17,504 bases of DNA, from the NCBI GenBank assembly GCA_040507895.1, contig JBEVNX010000243.1, forward strand, positions 1 through 17,504, in the 5' to 3' direction. A program made the translations under genes and the position numbers. Below, piece after piece: positions 5,818 to 14,311 of this stretch (positions within the stretch are counted from its first letter, which is position 1; every line of letters begins with the position of its first letter). This DNA is from JBEVNX01 sp040507895 (GTDB lineage: Bacteria; Desulfobacterota; Binatia; JACPRU01). Below the pieces are notes generated by a model that had not been told where the DNA came from, did no database searches, and saw only the letters and a list, made by a program, of their open reading frames with translations.

Positions 5818-8091
5818 GTGCGCAAGGCCAGCATCCGCGGCTACTGTGATCGGCCGAGCGTAGCGCCCGGCGAGACGCTCCGCTTCTTCGTCAGCGCCGC
5901 GGAGCCCGGCAAGTACCGCGCGGAAGTCGTTCGGCTGGTCAACGGCGACGCCAACCCAGCCGGTCCCGGCTTCCAGGAAGTCCCGGTCACGACGCCGGTC
6001 TCTGGAGAGTATCCTGCGCGTTTGCAGCCCGTCCATCCGGGGTCCCACGTCGTCGTCCAGGATCGCGGGCGGCTTCATCTCACCGGCGCGTTCACGATCC
6101 ACGCCTACGTCTTCGCCACCACGCCGGGGAAGGGCCGTCAGGGTCTGGTCACGCGCTGGTCGGAGCGGAGCAAGGCCGGGTACGCGTTGGTTCTCGACTC
6201 TGACGAGCCGGCGCTGTTGCTTGGAGACGGCAGCGGCCGTGTCGCGACCGTCGCTTCCGGTAAACCGCTGCTCCCCTCGGTCTGGTATTCGGTGGCCGCC
6301 GGCTTCGATCCGGCGACGGGTCGTGCCTGGGTCGGGCAGGCGCCCGTCATCAATTCGGTCAACAGCCTCCTCGGCCCCGTTTGCCTGATCGACGGGGATG
6401 CGTTCAGCCAGGCCCGATCCGACGTCGTCCCTGCCGATGCGGGCGTGCCTCTGGTGATGGCGGGCTGGGTCGAAGGCGGGAGCGATTCGCGGCCGATCGT
6501 CGGCGGACACTTCAACGGCAAGCTCGACCGTCCCAAGATCTTTCCCGGCGCGCTCGGCCGCCCGGAGCTGCAAGCGCTGCATGAGGGGAGCGAGCCCGCG
6601 TCGTCGAGCTTCTTCGCTCGCTGGGACTTCGCGGCGGGCATCGGCCCGGACGGCATCGCCACCGACCGTGTCGCCGACCTATCGGGGAACGGCCTCGATG
6701 GGTCGTGCTTCAACTTGCCGATGCGCGGCGCCACAGGCTTCAACTGGCGGGGCCGCGAGGAGAGCTTCGTGCACGCGCCGTCCGAATACGGCGCGATCCA
6801 CTTCCACGACGACGATCTCGAGGACTGCGGCTGGGAAGTGGATTTCGAGCTCGTCGTTCCGGACGGCATGAAGAGCGACGTCTACGCAGTCAAGCTCCAC
6901 CACGGTGAGTCGGAGGACTACGTGCCGTTCTTCGTACGGCCACCGGCCGGACACGCGACGGCGAAGATCCTCTTCCTCGTGCCGACGGCGAGCTACCTCG
7001 CCTATGCGAACGACCGCATCGTCGCCGAGGTCCCGGTCGGGCAGGCCATCGTCGGCCACACGCCCGTGCTCGACGCCAACGACTTCCATCTCATGGCGCA
7101 TCCGGAGCTCGGGCTGTCGACCTACGATCACCACACGGACGGCAGCGGGGTCTGCTTCTCGACGTGGCGCCGGCCGATCCTGACGATGCGGCCCAACGCT
7201 CGTCACGGCACCGGCACGGTCTGGCAGTTCCCCGCCGATCTCCATCTCGTCGAGTGGTTGAACGCCAAGGGTTTCGCCTACGACGTCGCCACAGACCACG
7301 ACCTCGAGCGCGAAGGAGCGGACCTGCTTCGCCGTTACCGCGTGGTGCTCACCGGCTCGCATCCGGAGTACACGTCCACGCGCATGCTCGACTCCATCGA
7401 GGCCTATCTCGCGGGCGGTGGCCGCTTCATGTACCTCGGCGCCAACGGCTTCTACTGGATCACCTCCTTTCACCCCGAGAGGCCGTGGGTGATCGAGGTC
7501 CGCAAAGCGGAGGGCGGCTCTCGCGCCTGGCAAGCGAGCCCGGGCGAATATCACCACGCCACCACCGGCGAGCGCGGCGGCATCTGGCGCAACCGCGCCC
7601 GCCCGCCGCAGAAAATCTTCGGCGTCGGCTTCACCTCCGAAGGCTTCGACCGCTCCTCCCACTATTTCCGCATGCCCGATGGACTCGATCCGCGCGCCGC
7701 TTGGATCCTCGAGGGCGTGAAGCACCCCGACCGCATCGGCGATTTCGGTCTGGTCGGCGGGGGCGCGGCCGGCTACGAGATCGACCGCTACGAGCTGTTG
7801 CTGGGCACGCCACCCGGCGCGTTCTTGGTGGCGAGCTCGGAGGGCCACAGCGACGACTACCCGCACGTGGTCGAGGAGATCATGTTCAACTTCCCCGGCC
7901 TCGGCGGCACGCAAGATCCTCAGGTGCGCGCCGACGTCGTGTATTTCAAGACGCCCCACGAGGGAGCGGTGTTCAGCGTCGGCTCGATCGCTTGGTGCGG
8001 CAGCCTCGCGCACGCGCGCCACGACAACGACGTCTCCCGCATCACCGCCAACGTGCTCACCCGCTTCGCGGCGAATGAACAGCTACCGTGA
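5818..8091 (+). CDS. dmfA2: N,N-dimethylformamidase-type amidohydrolase, large (catalytic) subunit
   Basis: A 757-residue protein (Paracoccus enzyme about 762) that hydrolyses N-substituted formamides to an amine and formate. It starts at GTG after AAGGAGGT (5807-5814) and opens with IRGYCDRPSVAPGE. Residues about 85-260 look like a LamG/concanavalin-type beta-sandwich. The C-terminal half carries the unusual mononuclear iron site known as 2-Tyr-1-carboxylate. Candidate ligands are Tyr396 (or Tyr393) in SYLAYAN, Tyr436 in STYDHH and Glu517 in GSHPEY, matching Tyr399/Tyr440/Glu521 of the Paracoccus enzyme as I recall them with a shift of 3-4. Nearby His515, Asn543 and Glu654 also fit reported active-site residues. 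No signal peptide is visible, so it should be cytoplasmic. It is tightly linked to the small subunit and followed after 57 bases by qhpA. The exact substrate is unknown and may not be DMF. Confidence 0.93.
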   Translation: MRKASIRGYCDRPSVAPGETLRFFVSAAEPGKYRAEVVRLVNGDANPAGPGFQEVPVTTPVSGEYPARLQPVHPGSHVVVQDRGRLHLTGAFTIHAYVFATTPGKGRQGLVTRWSERSKAGYALVLDSDEPALLLGDGSGRVATVASGKPLLPSVWYSVAAGFDPATGRAWVGQAPVINSVNSLLGPVCLIDGDAFSQARSDVVPADAGVPLVMAGWVEGGSDSRPIVGGHFNGKLDRPKIFPGALGRPELQALHEGSEPASSSFFARWDFAAGIGPDGIATDRVADLSGNGLDGSCFNLPMRGATGFNWRGREESFVHAPSEYGAIHFHDDDLEDCGWEVDFELVVPDGMKSDVYAVKLHHGESEDYVPFFVRPPAGHATAKILFLVPTASYLAYANDRIVAEVPVGQAIVGHTPVLDANDFHLMAHPELGLSTYDHHTDGSGVCFSTWRRPILTMRPNARHGTGTVWQFPADLHLVEWLNAKGFAYDVATDHDLEREGADLLRRYRVVLTGSHPEYTSTRMLDSIEAYLAGGGRFMYLGANGFYWITSFHPERPWVIEVRKAEGGSRAWQASPGEYHHATTGERGGIWRNRARPPQKIFGVGFTSEGFDRSSHYFRMPDGLDPRAAWILEGVKHPDRIGDFGLVGGGAAGYEIDRYELLLGTPPGAFLVASSEGHSDDYPHVVEEIMFNFPGLGGTQDPQVRADVVYFKTPHEGAVFSVGSIAWCGSLAHARHDNDVSRITANVLTRFAANEQLP

Positions 8092-8148
8092 GTGAGGAGA
8101 GACCGTCCTTGCGGGCAGCGAGCGGGTCGCGCTAGGAGTCCATCCGAG

Positions 8149-9720
8149 ATGAGAGGCGCTGTCCTAGCCCTCGTAGCCGCGCTGCTGGCCGTCGCGTCCC
8201 CGCTGCGCGCGGCGGACGCTCCCGAGATCCTGCAGACGCGGTGCGTAGCATGCCACCGCCATCTCGACGGCGGGCGCCTCAGCCGCATCAGCGATCAGCG
8301 CAAGACGCCCGAAGCCTGGGCGATGACCATCGCCCGCATGGAGCACATCCACAACCTGAAGGTCGGCGACGACGAGCGCGGGACGCTCGTGAAGTACCTC
8401 TCCGATACGCAGGGGCTCGCCCCGGAAGAGACGCGCGGCTTTCGCTACGTGCTCGAGCAGCGCACCGACGTAATCGAAGCACCTCCCGACGAGGAGCTCG
8501 CCGTCTTGTGCGGCCGCTGCCACAGCTACGCCAAGGTCGCGCTGCAGCGCCGGCCCGAGGCGGAGTGGCTGAAGCTCGCACACTTTCACGTCGGCCAGTG
8601 GCCGAGCCTCGAGTACCAGTCGCGTGGCCGCGACCGCAACTGGTGGGAGATCGCCAGTACGCGCGCGCCGGCACGCCTCGCCGCACTCTATCCCCTGAGC
8701 ACATCTGCGTGGTCGGCGTGGCAGGCCCGTGAAAAGCGCGACCCCTCGGGGAGCTGGCGCGTGGTCGGTCGCCGACCCGGAGCGGGGGCCTACGAAGGGC
8801 GCATGTCGGTGAGTCGCTCGGCGGCCGACGAGTACGCGATCACGCTCGATCTGCGGTACGCGGACGGCACCCGAGCGGCCGGTAAGGGGAGCGCGATCGT
8901 CTACACGGGATACGAATGGCGAGGGATCCTCGATCTCGGCAAGGAGAAGATCTCGCAGGTGCTCGCGCTCTCGGAGGACGGGCAGGAGCTCTCGGGGCGC
9001 TGGTTCGTCACCGACAGCGACGTGCTCGGCGCGGACGTGCGCTCCGTGCGTGACGGGGGGGCTCCGCGCATCCTCGCGGTCGAGCCGCCGTTCCTGCGGG
9101 GTGGCGCACAAACCGAAGTGGCGATCCACGGCGTTGGCCTCGAGGGAGACGTGAGCTTCGGCGACGGCGTCGAGATCGAGCGACGCGAGGCGACGTCCGA
9201 CACGGTGCGCATATTCGCGCGCGCAAAGCAGGGTGCGGCGGTCGGGGCGCGCGCGGTCAAGGTCGGCAAGACCGAAGCTCAAGGTCTGTTCGCGATCTAC
9301 GACAGGATCGGCTCGGTGCGCGTCGAGCCGCCTTACGCGATCGCGCGAGTGGGGGGCGGGGGCGGCACGAAGCCGCCCGTGCCGGTGCAGTTCGACGCGA
9401 TCGCCTATCTCGACGGCCCCGACGGCAAGCCCGGCACGACCGATGACGTCCGGCTTGGCACGATGAAGGCCCGCTGGTCCGTAACCGACTTCGACGCGAC
9501 CGCCGAGAAGCTCGAGGACGCGAGGTTCGCCGGGACCATGAAGCCGGGGGGCCTCTTCGTCCCTGCGGACGCGGGTCCGAACCCGCGCCGGCCCTTTCAC
9601 ACCAACAATGCGGGGGACCTTAAGGTTCACGCGACCGTCGCCGACGGCCCCCGGAGCGTACAGGGGACGGCGCACTTGGTGGTCACGGTGCAACGCTGGG
9701 TAGATCCGCCGCTGCGTTGA
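8149..9720 (+). CDS. qhpA: Quinohemoprotein amine dehydrogenase, dihaem alpha subunit
   Basis: A 523-residue periplasmic subunit that carries electrons from the CTQ cofactor of the gamma subunit to soluble cytochrome c or azurin. A Sec signal peptide covers residues 1 to about 22 (hydrophobic core, then PLRAADAP). Two haem c motifs follow, CVACH (32-36) and CGRCH (121-125), in the N-terminal dihaem domain. Three beta domains come next, including an Ig/IPT-like stretch around RILAVEPPFLRGGAQ and the C-terminal segment rich in DGPDGKPGTTDDV. Length and domain order match the QHNDH alpha family. The ATG at 8149 is chosen over upstream in-frame codons because the signal peptide starts there; AGGAG lies about 10 bases ahead. 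The TGA overlaps a TTG that could start qhpD. Haem attachment needs the Ccm system, not seen here. Confidence 0.95.
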   Translation: MRGAVLALVAALLAVASPLRAADAPEILQTRCVACHRHLDGGRLSRISDQRKTPEAWAMTIARMEHIHNLKVGDDERGTLVKYLSDTQGLAPEETRGFRYVLEQRTDVIEAPPDEELAVLCGRCHSYAKVALQRRPEAEWLKLAHFHVGQWPSLEYQSRGRDRNWWEIASTRAPARLAALYPLSTSAWSAWQAREKRDPSGSWRVVGRRPGAGAYEGRMSVSRSAADEYAITLDLRYADGTRAAGKGSAIVYTGYEWRGILDLGKEKISQVLALSEDGQELSGRWFVTDSDVLGADVRSVRDGGAPRILAVEPPFLRGGAQTEVAIHGVGLEGDVSFGDGVEIERREATSDTVRIFARAKQGAAVGARAVKVGKTEAQGLFAIYDRIGSVRVEPPYAIARVGGGGGTKPPVPVQFDAIAYLDGPDGKPGTTDDVRLGTMKARWSVTDFDATAEKLEDARFAGTMKPGGLFVPADAGPNPRRPFHTNNAGDLKVHATVADGPRSVQGTAHLVVTVQRWVDPPLR

Positions 9721-9749
9721 GCGACGGCGGCGACGAGAGAGAACCGCAG

Positions 9750-11183
9750 ATGATGAAGCTCGAGCTCCGAGAATCGGACGTGCACGAGGTCGACGTGGAC
9801 GGCGAGCGGCTGCTGTTTCACGTGCCGACGACGAGCCTCTTCGGGCTCGACGCCGTCACCGCGGAGCTGCTCGACCTCTTCCGCGAGAAGCACGCCGTCA
9901 GCGAGCACGACGTGAGGCAGCGCTTCGACGGCCGCGCGGACGCCGATGACATCGTCGACGCGCTCGGCGAGCTGCTCGATCTCGGGATCGTCGGCGACGG
10001 CGGCTCGACGTGGCGCGAACGAGCGCCCATGCACGTGCGCGCCACGCCGCTCAGCACGATCGTACTGAACGTCAACACCGGCTGTAACCTGAGCTGCACG
10101 TATTGCTACAAGGAAGACCTCGCTTCGCCCGCCGAGGGGCAGCGCATGAGCCTCGACACGGCGGCCGCTGCGTTCGAGCTCTTGCTCCGCGAAGCGGCGG
10201 AGCGGCCGCGCGTCAACGTCGTTTTCTTCGGCGGCGAGCCGCTGACGAACATGCCGCTCATCCGCGACGTCGTTGCCTACGCTCGACCCCGCGCCGCGGC
10301 GGAGGGCAAGGGCGTGGACTTCAGCCTGACGACCAACGCCACGCTGCTCACCGAAGAGCTCATCGACTACTTCGACGAGCAGCGCTTCGGCCTCACCGTG
10401 AGCATGGATGGACCGAAGGCGCTGCACGACCAGAACCGCCGGACGGTCGGCGGTGCCGGCACCTACGACGTCGTTGCCCGCAACGTCTGCAAGCTGCTCG
10501 GCCGCTATCGCTCGCGGCCCGTCGGCGCGCGCGTGACGCTCACTCGGGGTGTCACCGACGTCGTGCTCATTCACCGCCACCTGCGCGAGGAGATCGGATT
10601 CTTCGAGGTCGGCTTCTCCCCGGTGACCAGCGGAGGGTCCGCGTCGTTCCGCCTCTCCGAGGACGATCTCGCTGACGTGTTTCGCGGCATGAAGGATCTC
10701 GGCGAGCAGTACGAGCGCGCGGCGCTTCGCGGCGACAACATCGGCTTTGCGAACATGCACCAGCTGCTCACCGATCTGCACGAGGGGCGCGCGAAGTCCC
10801 TTCCCTGCGGCGCCGGCGTCGGCATGCTCGCCGTCGACCGCGAGGGCGGCCTCAACCTCTGTCACCGCTTCACGGGATCGACGCTGCCGCGCTTCGGCGA
10901 CGTTGACCACGGCGTCGACCGCGAGCGGCTCGCCGCGTTCCTCGACGCCGCGCAGGATCGCAGCGGGCGGCCGTGCGAGACCTGCCGCATCCGTAACCTC
11001 TGCTCCGGCGGCTGCTACCACGAATCCTATGCGCGCTACGGCGATCCGCACGCGCCGGTCGCCCACTACTGCGAGCTGCTGCGCGACTGGATCGACTTCG
11101 GCATTCGAGTCTACCGCCGGATCGCGAAGGGGAACCCGGACTTCTTCGAACGACACCTGGAGTCGAGAAGGAGAGACGCATGA
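9750..11183 (+). CDS. qhpD: Radical SAM/SPASM enzyme forming the QHNDH gamma-subunit thioether crosslinks
   Basis: A 477-residue radical SAM maturase that, in Paracoccus, builds Cys-to-Asp/Glu thioether bonds in the gamma-subunit precursor in the cytoplasm. The SAM cluster motif is CNLSCTYC, at residues 112-119 from this start. It is followed by FFGGEPL, TTNATLL and the GLTVSMDGP barrel motifs. The C-terminal SPASM domain has cysteines in SLPCGAG, LCHRF, the CETCRIRNLCSGGCYHE block and HYCELL, enough for two auxiliary 4Fe-4S clusters. The N-terminal 100 residues resemble a PqqD-like RiPP recognition domain. The start is uncertain: a TTG at 9717 overlapping the qhpA stop would add 11 residues, and a second ATG lies at 9753. 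I prefer 9750, which has GAGAGA upstream. The stop overlaps the qhpC start (ATGA), suggesting coupled synthesis of enzyme and substrate. Confidence 0.94.
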   Translation: MMKLELRESDVHEVDVDGERLLFHVPTTSLFGLDAVTAELLDLFREKHAVSEHDVRQRFDGRADADDIVDALGELLDLGIVGDGGSTWRERAPMHVRATPLSTIVLNVNTGCNLSCTYCYKEDLASPAEGQRMSLDTAAAAFELLLREAAERPRVNVVFFGGEPLTNMPLIRDVVAYARPRAAAEGKGVDFSLTTNATLLTEELIDYFDEQRFGLTVSMDGPKALHDQNRRTVGGAGTYDVVARNVCKLLGRYRSRPVGARVTLTRGVTDVVLIHRHLREEIGFFEVGFSPVTSGGSASFRLSEDDLADVFRGMKDLGEQYERAALRGDNIGFANMHQLLTDLHEGRAKSLPCGAGVGMLAVDREGGLNLCHRFTGSTLPRFGDVDHGVDRERLAAFLDAAQDRSGRPCETCRIRNLCSGGCYHESYARYGDPHAPVAHYCELLRDWIDFGIRVYRRIAKGNPDFFERHLESRRRDA

Positions 11184-11503
11184 GGCACACCAAGCCTCTC
11201 AACGACAAGGCCCGGCGCTTGGCGAGCCTCGCCGAGCAGGGGAAGCTCGACGAGGTGCGGCTGATGCAGACGGTGCCGGCCGGCTGCGCCGCCACCTTCG
11301 ACCCCGGCTGGGAGGTCGATCCGTTCGGCGGCGTGGCGAGCCTCTGCCAGCCGATGGAGGCCGACCTCTACGGCTGCTCCGACCCCTGCTGGTGGCCGGC
11401 GCAGGTGCCGGACACGATGAACACGTACCCCGATTGGAACAAGGGAGCCGATTCTGCGCAGCGCGACTGGCGCCGGCTCGCCGAAGTGTTTCCGAAGCGA
11501 TGA
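11180..11503 (+). CDS. qhpC: Quinohemoprotein amine dehydrogenase, CTQ-bearing gamma subunit precursor
   Basis: A 107-residue precursor of the small catalytic subunit. All crosslinking residues of the known structure line up: Cys36-Glu45, Cys56-Asp62 and Cys70-Asp78 for the three thioether bridges, and Cys66 with Trp72 for cysteine tryptophylquinone, within LYGCSDPCWWPAQVPD. Counting back from known numbering (first bridge Cys is mature residue 7), the mature chain begins around residue 29-30, leaving a leader of about 28 residues with charged helix character (KARRLASLAEQGKLDEVRLMQ region). There is no Sec signal, as expected for a peptide modified in the cytoplasm and then exported by a dedicated ABC transporter. 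AAGGAGAGA precedes the ATG. Both ends overlap neighbours as ATGA. The identification is close to certain. Confidence 0.97.
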   Translation: MRHTKPLNDKARRLASLAEQGKLDEVRLMQTVPAGCAATFDPGWEVDPFGGVASLCQPMEADLYGCSDPCWWPAQVPDTMNTYPDWNKGADSAQRDWRRLAEVFPKR

Positions 11504-12594
11504 GCCGCGCGCGGCCGACATCGCTCGCCATGCTGCTCGGTGCGGTCGTGCTGGCGATGTCGGCGCCGGCGGTCGCCAAGGATTACCTTCTCACCGGCTT
11601 GAAGCCCGACAAGCTGGTGCTCGTCGATGTCGGCGGGCGCAAGGTCGAGCGCACCTACACGCTGCGTGACGGCGCGCCCGGTCCGGTGATGATCGTTCCT
11701 TCGCCGGATGGTCGCGTCGCGTACGTGATCGTCAATCGCTCCGAGAGCCTCTGCGGCATCGATCTCGATAGCGGCCAGGAGGTGTTCCGCGCCGACTTCT
11801 CGAAGCCCCCCGAGCGCGTCAAGGCGTTCGCTGCCGAAATCAGCCCCGACGGCAAGGAGCTCTTCGTCTATCTGTCTCCCGTCGAGCTCGGCAGCGACGA
11901 GTACAAGGTGGGGGATACGCGCATCGCCGTCTACCGCACCTCGGACGGTACCGCGGCCAAGCCGGTGCGAGTCTTGCCCGCGCCGCGGCGCACCTCGTTG
12001 CTGACGTTCTCTCGCGACGGCTCGAAGCTCTACGCGCTCAGCTGGGATCTGCTCATCCTCGACCCGGCGACCGGAAAGGTCACGGGCCGCCACGAGATGC
12101 GTCATTGGGGGCGGGCGGGTTACGGCGAGCCCGACGTCATCGACGCGTGGCCGCAGTGGGAAGTCGCCGGAGTTCTCGTCTCGCCTTACACCGTGATGCG
12201 CACGGACGTGCCGCCCACCGATCCCGGCGCCTCGCAGACGGGCCTGATGTCGCTCGACCTCGCGAGCGGCGACTTTTCGATGGAGAACTTCGAGAACACC
12301 ACCAAGGTGATCTTCTCGGGAGTGGTCAACCCGGTGCGCCAGGACGAGGCGTACCTCGTCTACGCCACGCTCACCAAGCTCGACCGCAAGAACCACAAGG
12401 TGCTGAAGCGCATCGACGTGGACCACACCTACTACGCGATCAACATCTCGAGCGACGGTCGCGAGGTGTATCTGGGCGGCACCATGGACGACATCGGCGT
12501 TTATTCCACCGATTCGCTGAAGCGCCTCGCCGTCATCCCGCTCCCCGGCGGCGCCGACCAGGCAATCGTCGCACCTCGAATGATTCGGCGCTGA
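11500..12594 (+). CDS. qhpB: Quinohemoprotein amine dehydrogenase, beta-propeller beta subunit
   Basis: A 364-residue periplasmic subunit. A Sec signal peptide spans residues 1-26, with the AVA cleavage site before KDYLLTG. The rest is a seven-bladed YVTN-type beta-propeller with repeated strand signatures such as LVLVDVGGRKVERTY, MIVPSPDGRVAYVIVN, LLTFSRDGSKLYALSWD and INISSDGREVYLGGTMDDIGV. In the known enzyme this propeller packs on the gamma subunit and helps form the active-site cavity and the electron path to the dihaem alpha subunit. The ATG lies in an ATGA overlap with the qhpC stop, so translation is probably coupled. The in-frame ATG-initiated frame reaching back into qhpD is not real, because the signal peptide begins at 11500. 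Confidence 0.95.
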   Translation: MSRARPTSLAMLLGAVVLAMSAPAVAKDYLLTGLKPDKLVLVDVGGRKVERTYTLRDGAPGPVMIVPSPDGRVAYVIVNRSESLCGIDLDSGQEVFRADFSKPPERVKAFAAEISPDGKELFVYLSPVELGSDEYKVGDTRIAVYRTSDGTAAKPVRVLPAPRRTSLLTFSRDGSKLYALSWDLLILDPATGKVTGRHEMRHWGRAGYGEPDVIDAWPQWEVAGVLVSPYTVMRTDVPPTDPGASQTGLMSLDLASGDFSMENFENTTKVIFSGVVNPVRQDEAYLVYATLTKLDRKNHKVLKRIDVDHTYYAINISSDGREVYLGGTMDDIGVYSTDSLKRLAVIPLPGGADQAIVAPRMIRR

Positions 12595-12613
12595 GCGGCG
12601 GAGCGCGGAGCCG

Positions 12614-14311
12614 ATGGACGTAGCCCGCGGCGGCGATCTTCGCTGGCTGCTCGAGCACGTGCGGCCGCACTGGCGCCGGCTCGCGCTCGTCCTCGCGCTG
12701 GCGCTCTCGAGCTCGGCCCTGTCGCTCGCGCAGCCGTACCTCACCAAGCTGCTGATCGACGACGGCTTGCTCCACGCGCGGGTCGACATCGTAGCCCGCG
12801 TCGCCGGGCTGATCGTCGTCGCGGCGATGGCGGCGACGGTCCTCGCGGGGATCAACCAGTGGCAATACGTAACGCTCTCAGCGCGCGTGTTGTTCACGCT
12901 CCGTGAATCGGTCTACCGCCATCTCCAGCGGCTGTCGCCTGCGTTCTATTCGCGGACCGCTCCGGGCGAGATCCTTGCCCGGCTCGACGGCGACGTCGCC
13001 GAGATCCAGCGGTTCGCCATCGACCCGCTGCTCTCGTCGGTGAACGCGGTGATCGTGCTCGCCGGGGCTCTCGGCTTCCTCGTCGCGCTCAGCCCGGTGC
13101 TCTCGCTCCTGGGGCTCGCGCTGCTGCCGGCGCAGGTTCTGTTTCTTCGTGCGATCCGCCCTCGCATCGAGGAGCGGACGCGCGCCATGCGGCGCCGCGC
13201 CTCGGCGATCACCGCGTTTCTCGTCGAGACGCTCGGCGCCATGAAGCTCGTGCAGTCCGTCGGCGCCGAAGAGCGGGAGGCGAACCGGCTCGCTTCGCTC
13301 AACCGTTCGTTCCTCGCCGACCTGCTCGGCTTGCAGATGACCCAGTTCACGGCGGGCTCCGTGCCGGGCCTCGCGGTCACGCTGTCGACGGCCGCCGTGT
13401 TCGTGGCCGGCGCCGTCCTCGTCGCCCGCGGGAGCCTCTCGCTCGGCGGCCTCGTCGCGTTCTCCGCCTATCTCGCGCGCGCCACCGCGCCGGTGCAGAC
13501 CCTGCTCGGCGTCTACGTGGCGGCGCGGCGCGCGCGCGTGAGCGTCGAGCGCGTGCGCGAGCTCCTCGACGAGCCGGCGGCGGTGGAACCGCCCAGCCGG
13601 CCGCGTCGACTTCTTGCGGGAGCGCGCGGTGAGGTCCGCTTCGAGGGCGTGACCTTCGCCCACGAGGGCAGGGCGGAGCGGCTGCTCGACACGGTCGACG
13701 GGGTCATTCCCGGAGGATCGAAGGTCGCGGTGGTGGGCATCTCGGGCGCGGGCAAGACGACACTGATCGACCTGCTCCACCGCCACTACGATCCAACCGG
13801 CGGGCGCATCCTCCTCGACGGCGTCGACCTTCGCGATCTCGACCTCGCCGAGCTTCGACGCGCAATCGCGGTGGTGGCGCAGGACGCGCCGGTGCTGTCG
13901 GGAACGATCGCTGACAACGTCCGCTACGCCGTGCCGGGCGCCAGCGACGAAGAGGTGCGCTCGGCGGCGGCGGCGGCGCAGCTCGACGCCTTCATCGCGG
14001 GGTTGCCCCAGGGCTATGATACCGAGATCGGTACGCGAGGTACTGCGCTGTCGGGTGGTCAGCGCCAGCGGCTGGCGATCGCTCGGGCGCTTCTGCAGCG
14101 CCCGCTCGTGCTCGTGCTCGACGAGGCGACCTCCGCGGTGGACCGACCCGCGCAAGGGCGGATCGTCGCCGCCATCGATCAGCTGTTCCCGGTGACCCGC
14201 ATCGTCATCAGCCACCACGCGGACGCGCTAGCCGGCGCCGACCAGGTGCTCGAGCTCGTCGACGGGAAGCTCGTGTCTCAGGGGGCCGGGCAGGCCGGAG
14301 CCCGCGCATGA
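12614..14311 (+). CDS. qhpF: ABC exporter (fused TM-ATPase half-transporter) for the gamma-subunit precursor
   Basis: A 565-residue half-transporter of the ABCB/MsbA type, presumably a homodimer in the inner membrane. The N-terminal region (about 20-310) contains the transmembrane helices, for example around 22-40, 63-80, 140-160 and 160-180. The ATPase domain shows Walker A GISGAGKTT (Lys381), Q-loop Gln423, signature LSGGQ (479-483), Walker B LVLVLDE (498-504) and H-loop His534. In Paracoccus, QhpF is needed to export crosslinked QhpC to the periplasm; the position after qhpB and before the leader peptidase gene supports the same role. GGAG lies only 3 bases before the ATG. The stop overlaps qhpE as ATGA. 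By domains alone it could be any lipid or peptide exporter; the assignment rests on gene order. Confidence 0.92.
   Translation: MDVARGGDLRWLLEHVRPHWRRLALVLALALSSSALSLAQPYLTKLLIDDGLLHARVDIVARVAGLIVVAAMAATVLAGINQWQYVTLSARVLFTLRESVYRHLQRLSPAFYSRTAPGEILARLDGDVAEIQRFAIDPLLSSVNAVIVLAGALGFLVALSPVLSLLGLALLPAQVLFLRAIRPRIEERTRAMRRRASAITAFLVETLGAMKLVQSVGAEEREANRLASLNRSFLADLLGLQMTQFTAGSVPGLAVTLSTAAVFVAGAVLVARGSLSLGGLVAFSAYLARATAPVQTLLGVYVAARRARVSVERVRELLDEPAAVEPPSRPRRLLAGARGEVRFEGVTFAHEGRAERLLDTVDGVIPGGSKVAVVGISGAGKTTLIDLLHRHYDPTGGRILLDGVDLRDLDLAELRRAIAVVAQDAPVLSGTIADNVRYAVPGASDEEVRSAAAAAQLDAFIAGLPQGYDTEIGTRGTALSGGQRQRLAIARALLQRPLVLVLDEATSAVDRPAQGRIVAAIDQLFPVTRIVISHHADALAGADQVLELVDGKLVSQGAGQAGARA

Noticed and set aside
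8164..9693. 509-codon minus-strand open frame opposite qhpA
   Set aside because: It mirrors the qhpA codon pattern, its translation is Arg/His/Val-rich without domain signatures, and qhpA is confirmed by two CxxCH motifs.
10747..11499. N-terminal extension of the qhpB frame back into qhpD
   Set aside because: The extension is Ser/Arg/Thr-rich out-of-frame translation of qhpD; the true protein starts with the signal peptide at 11500.
12878..14218. 446-codon minus-strand open frame opposite qhpF
   Set aside because: Antisense shadow of a protein carrying every ABC ATPase motif.
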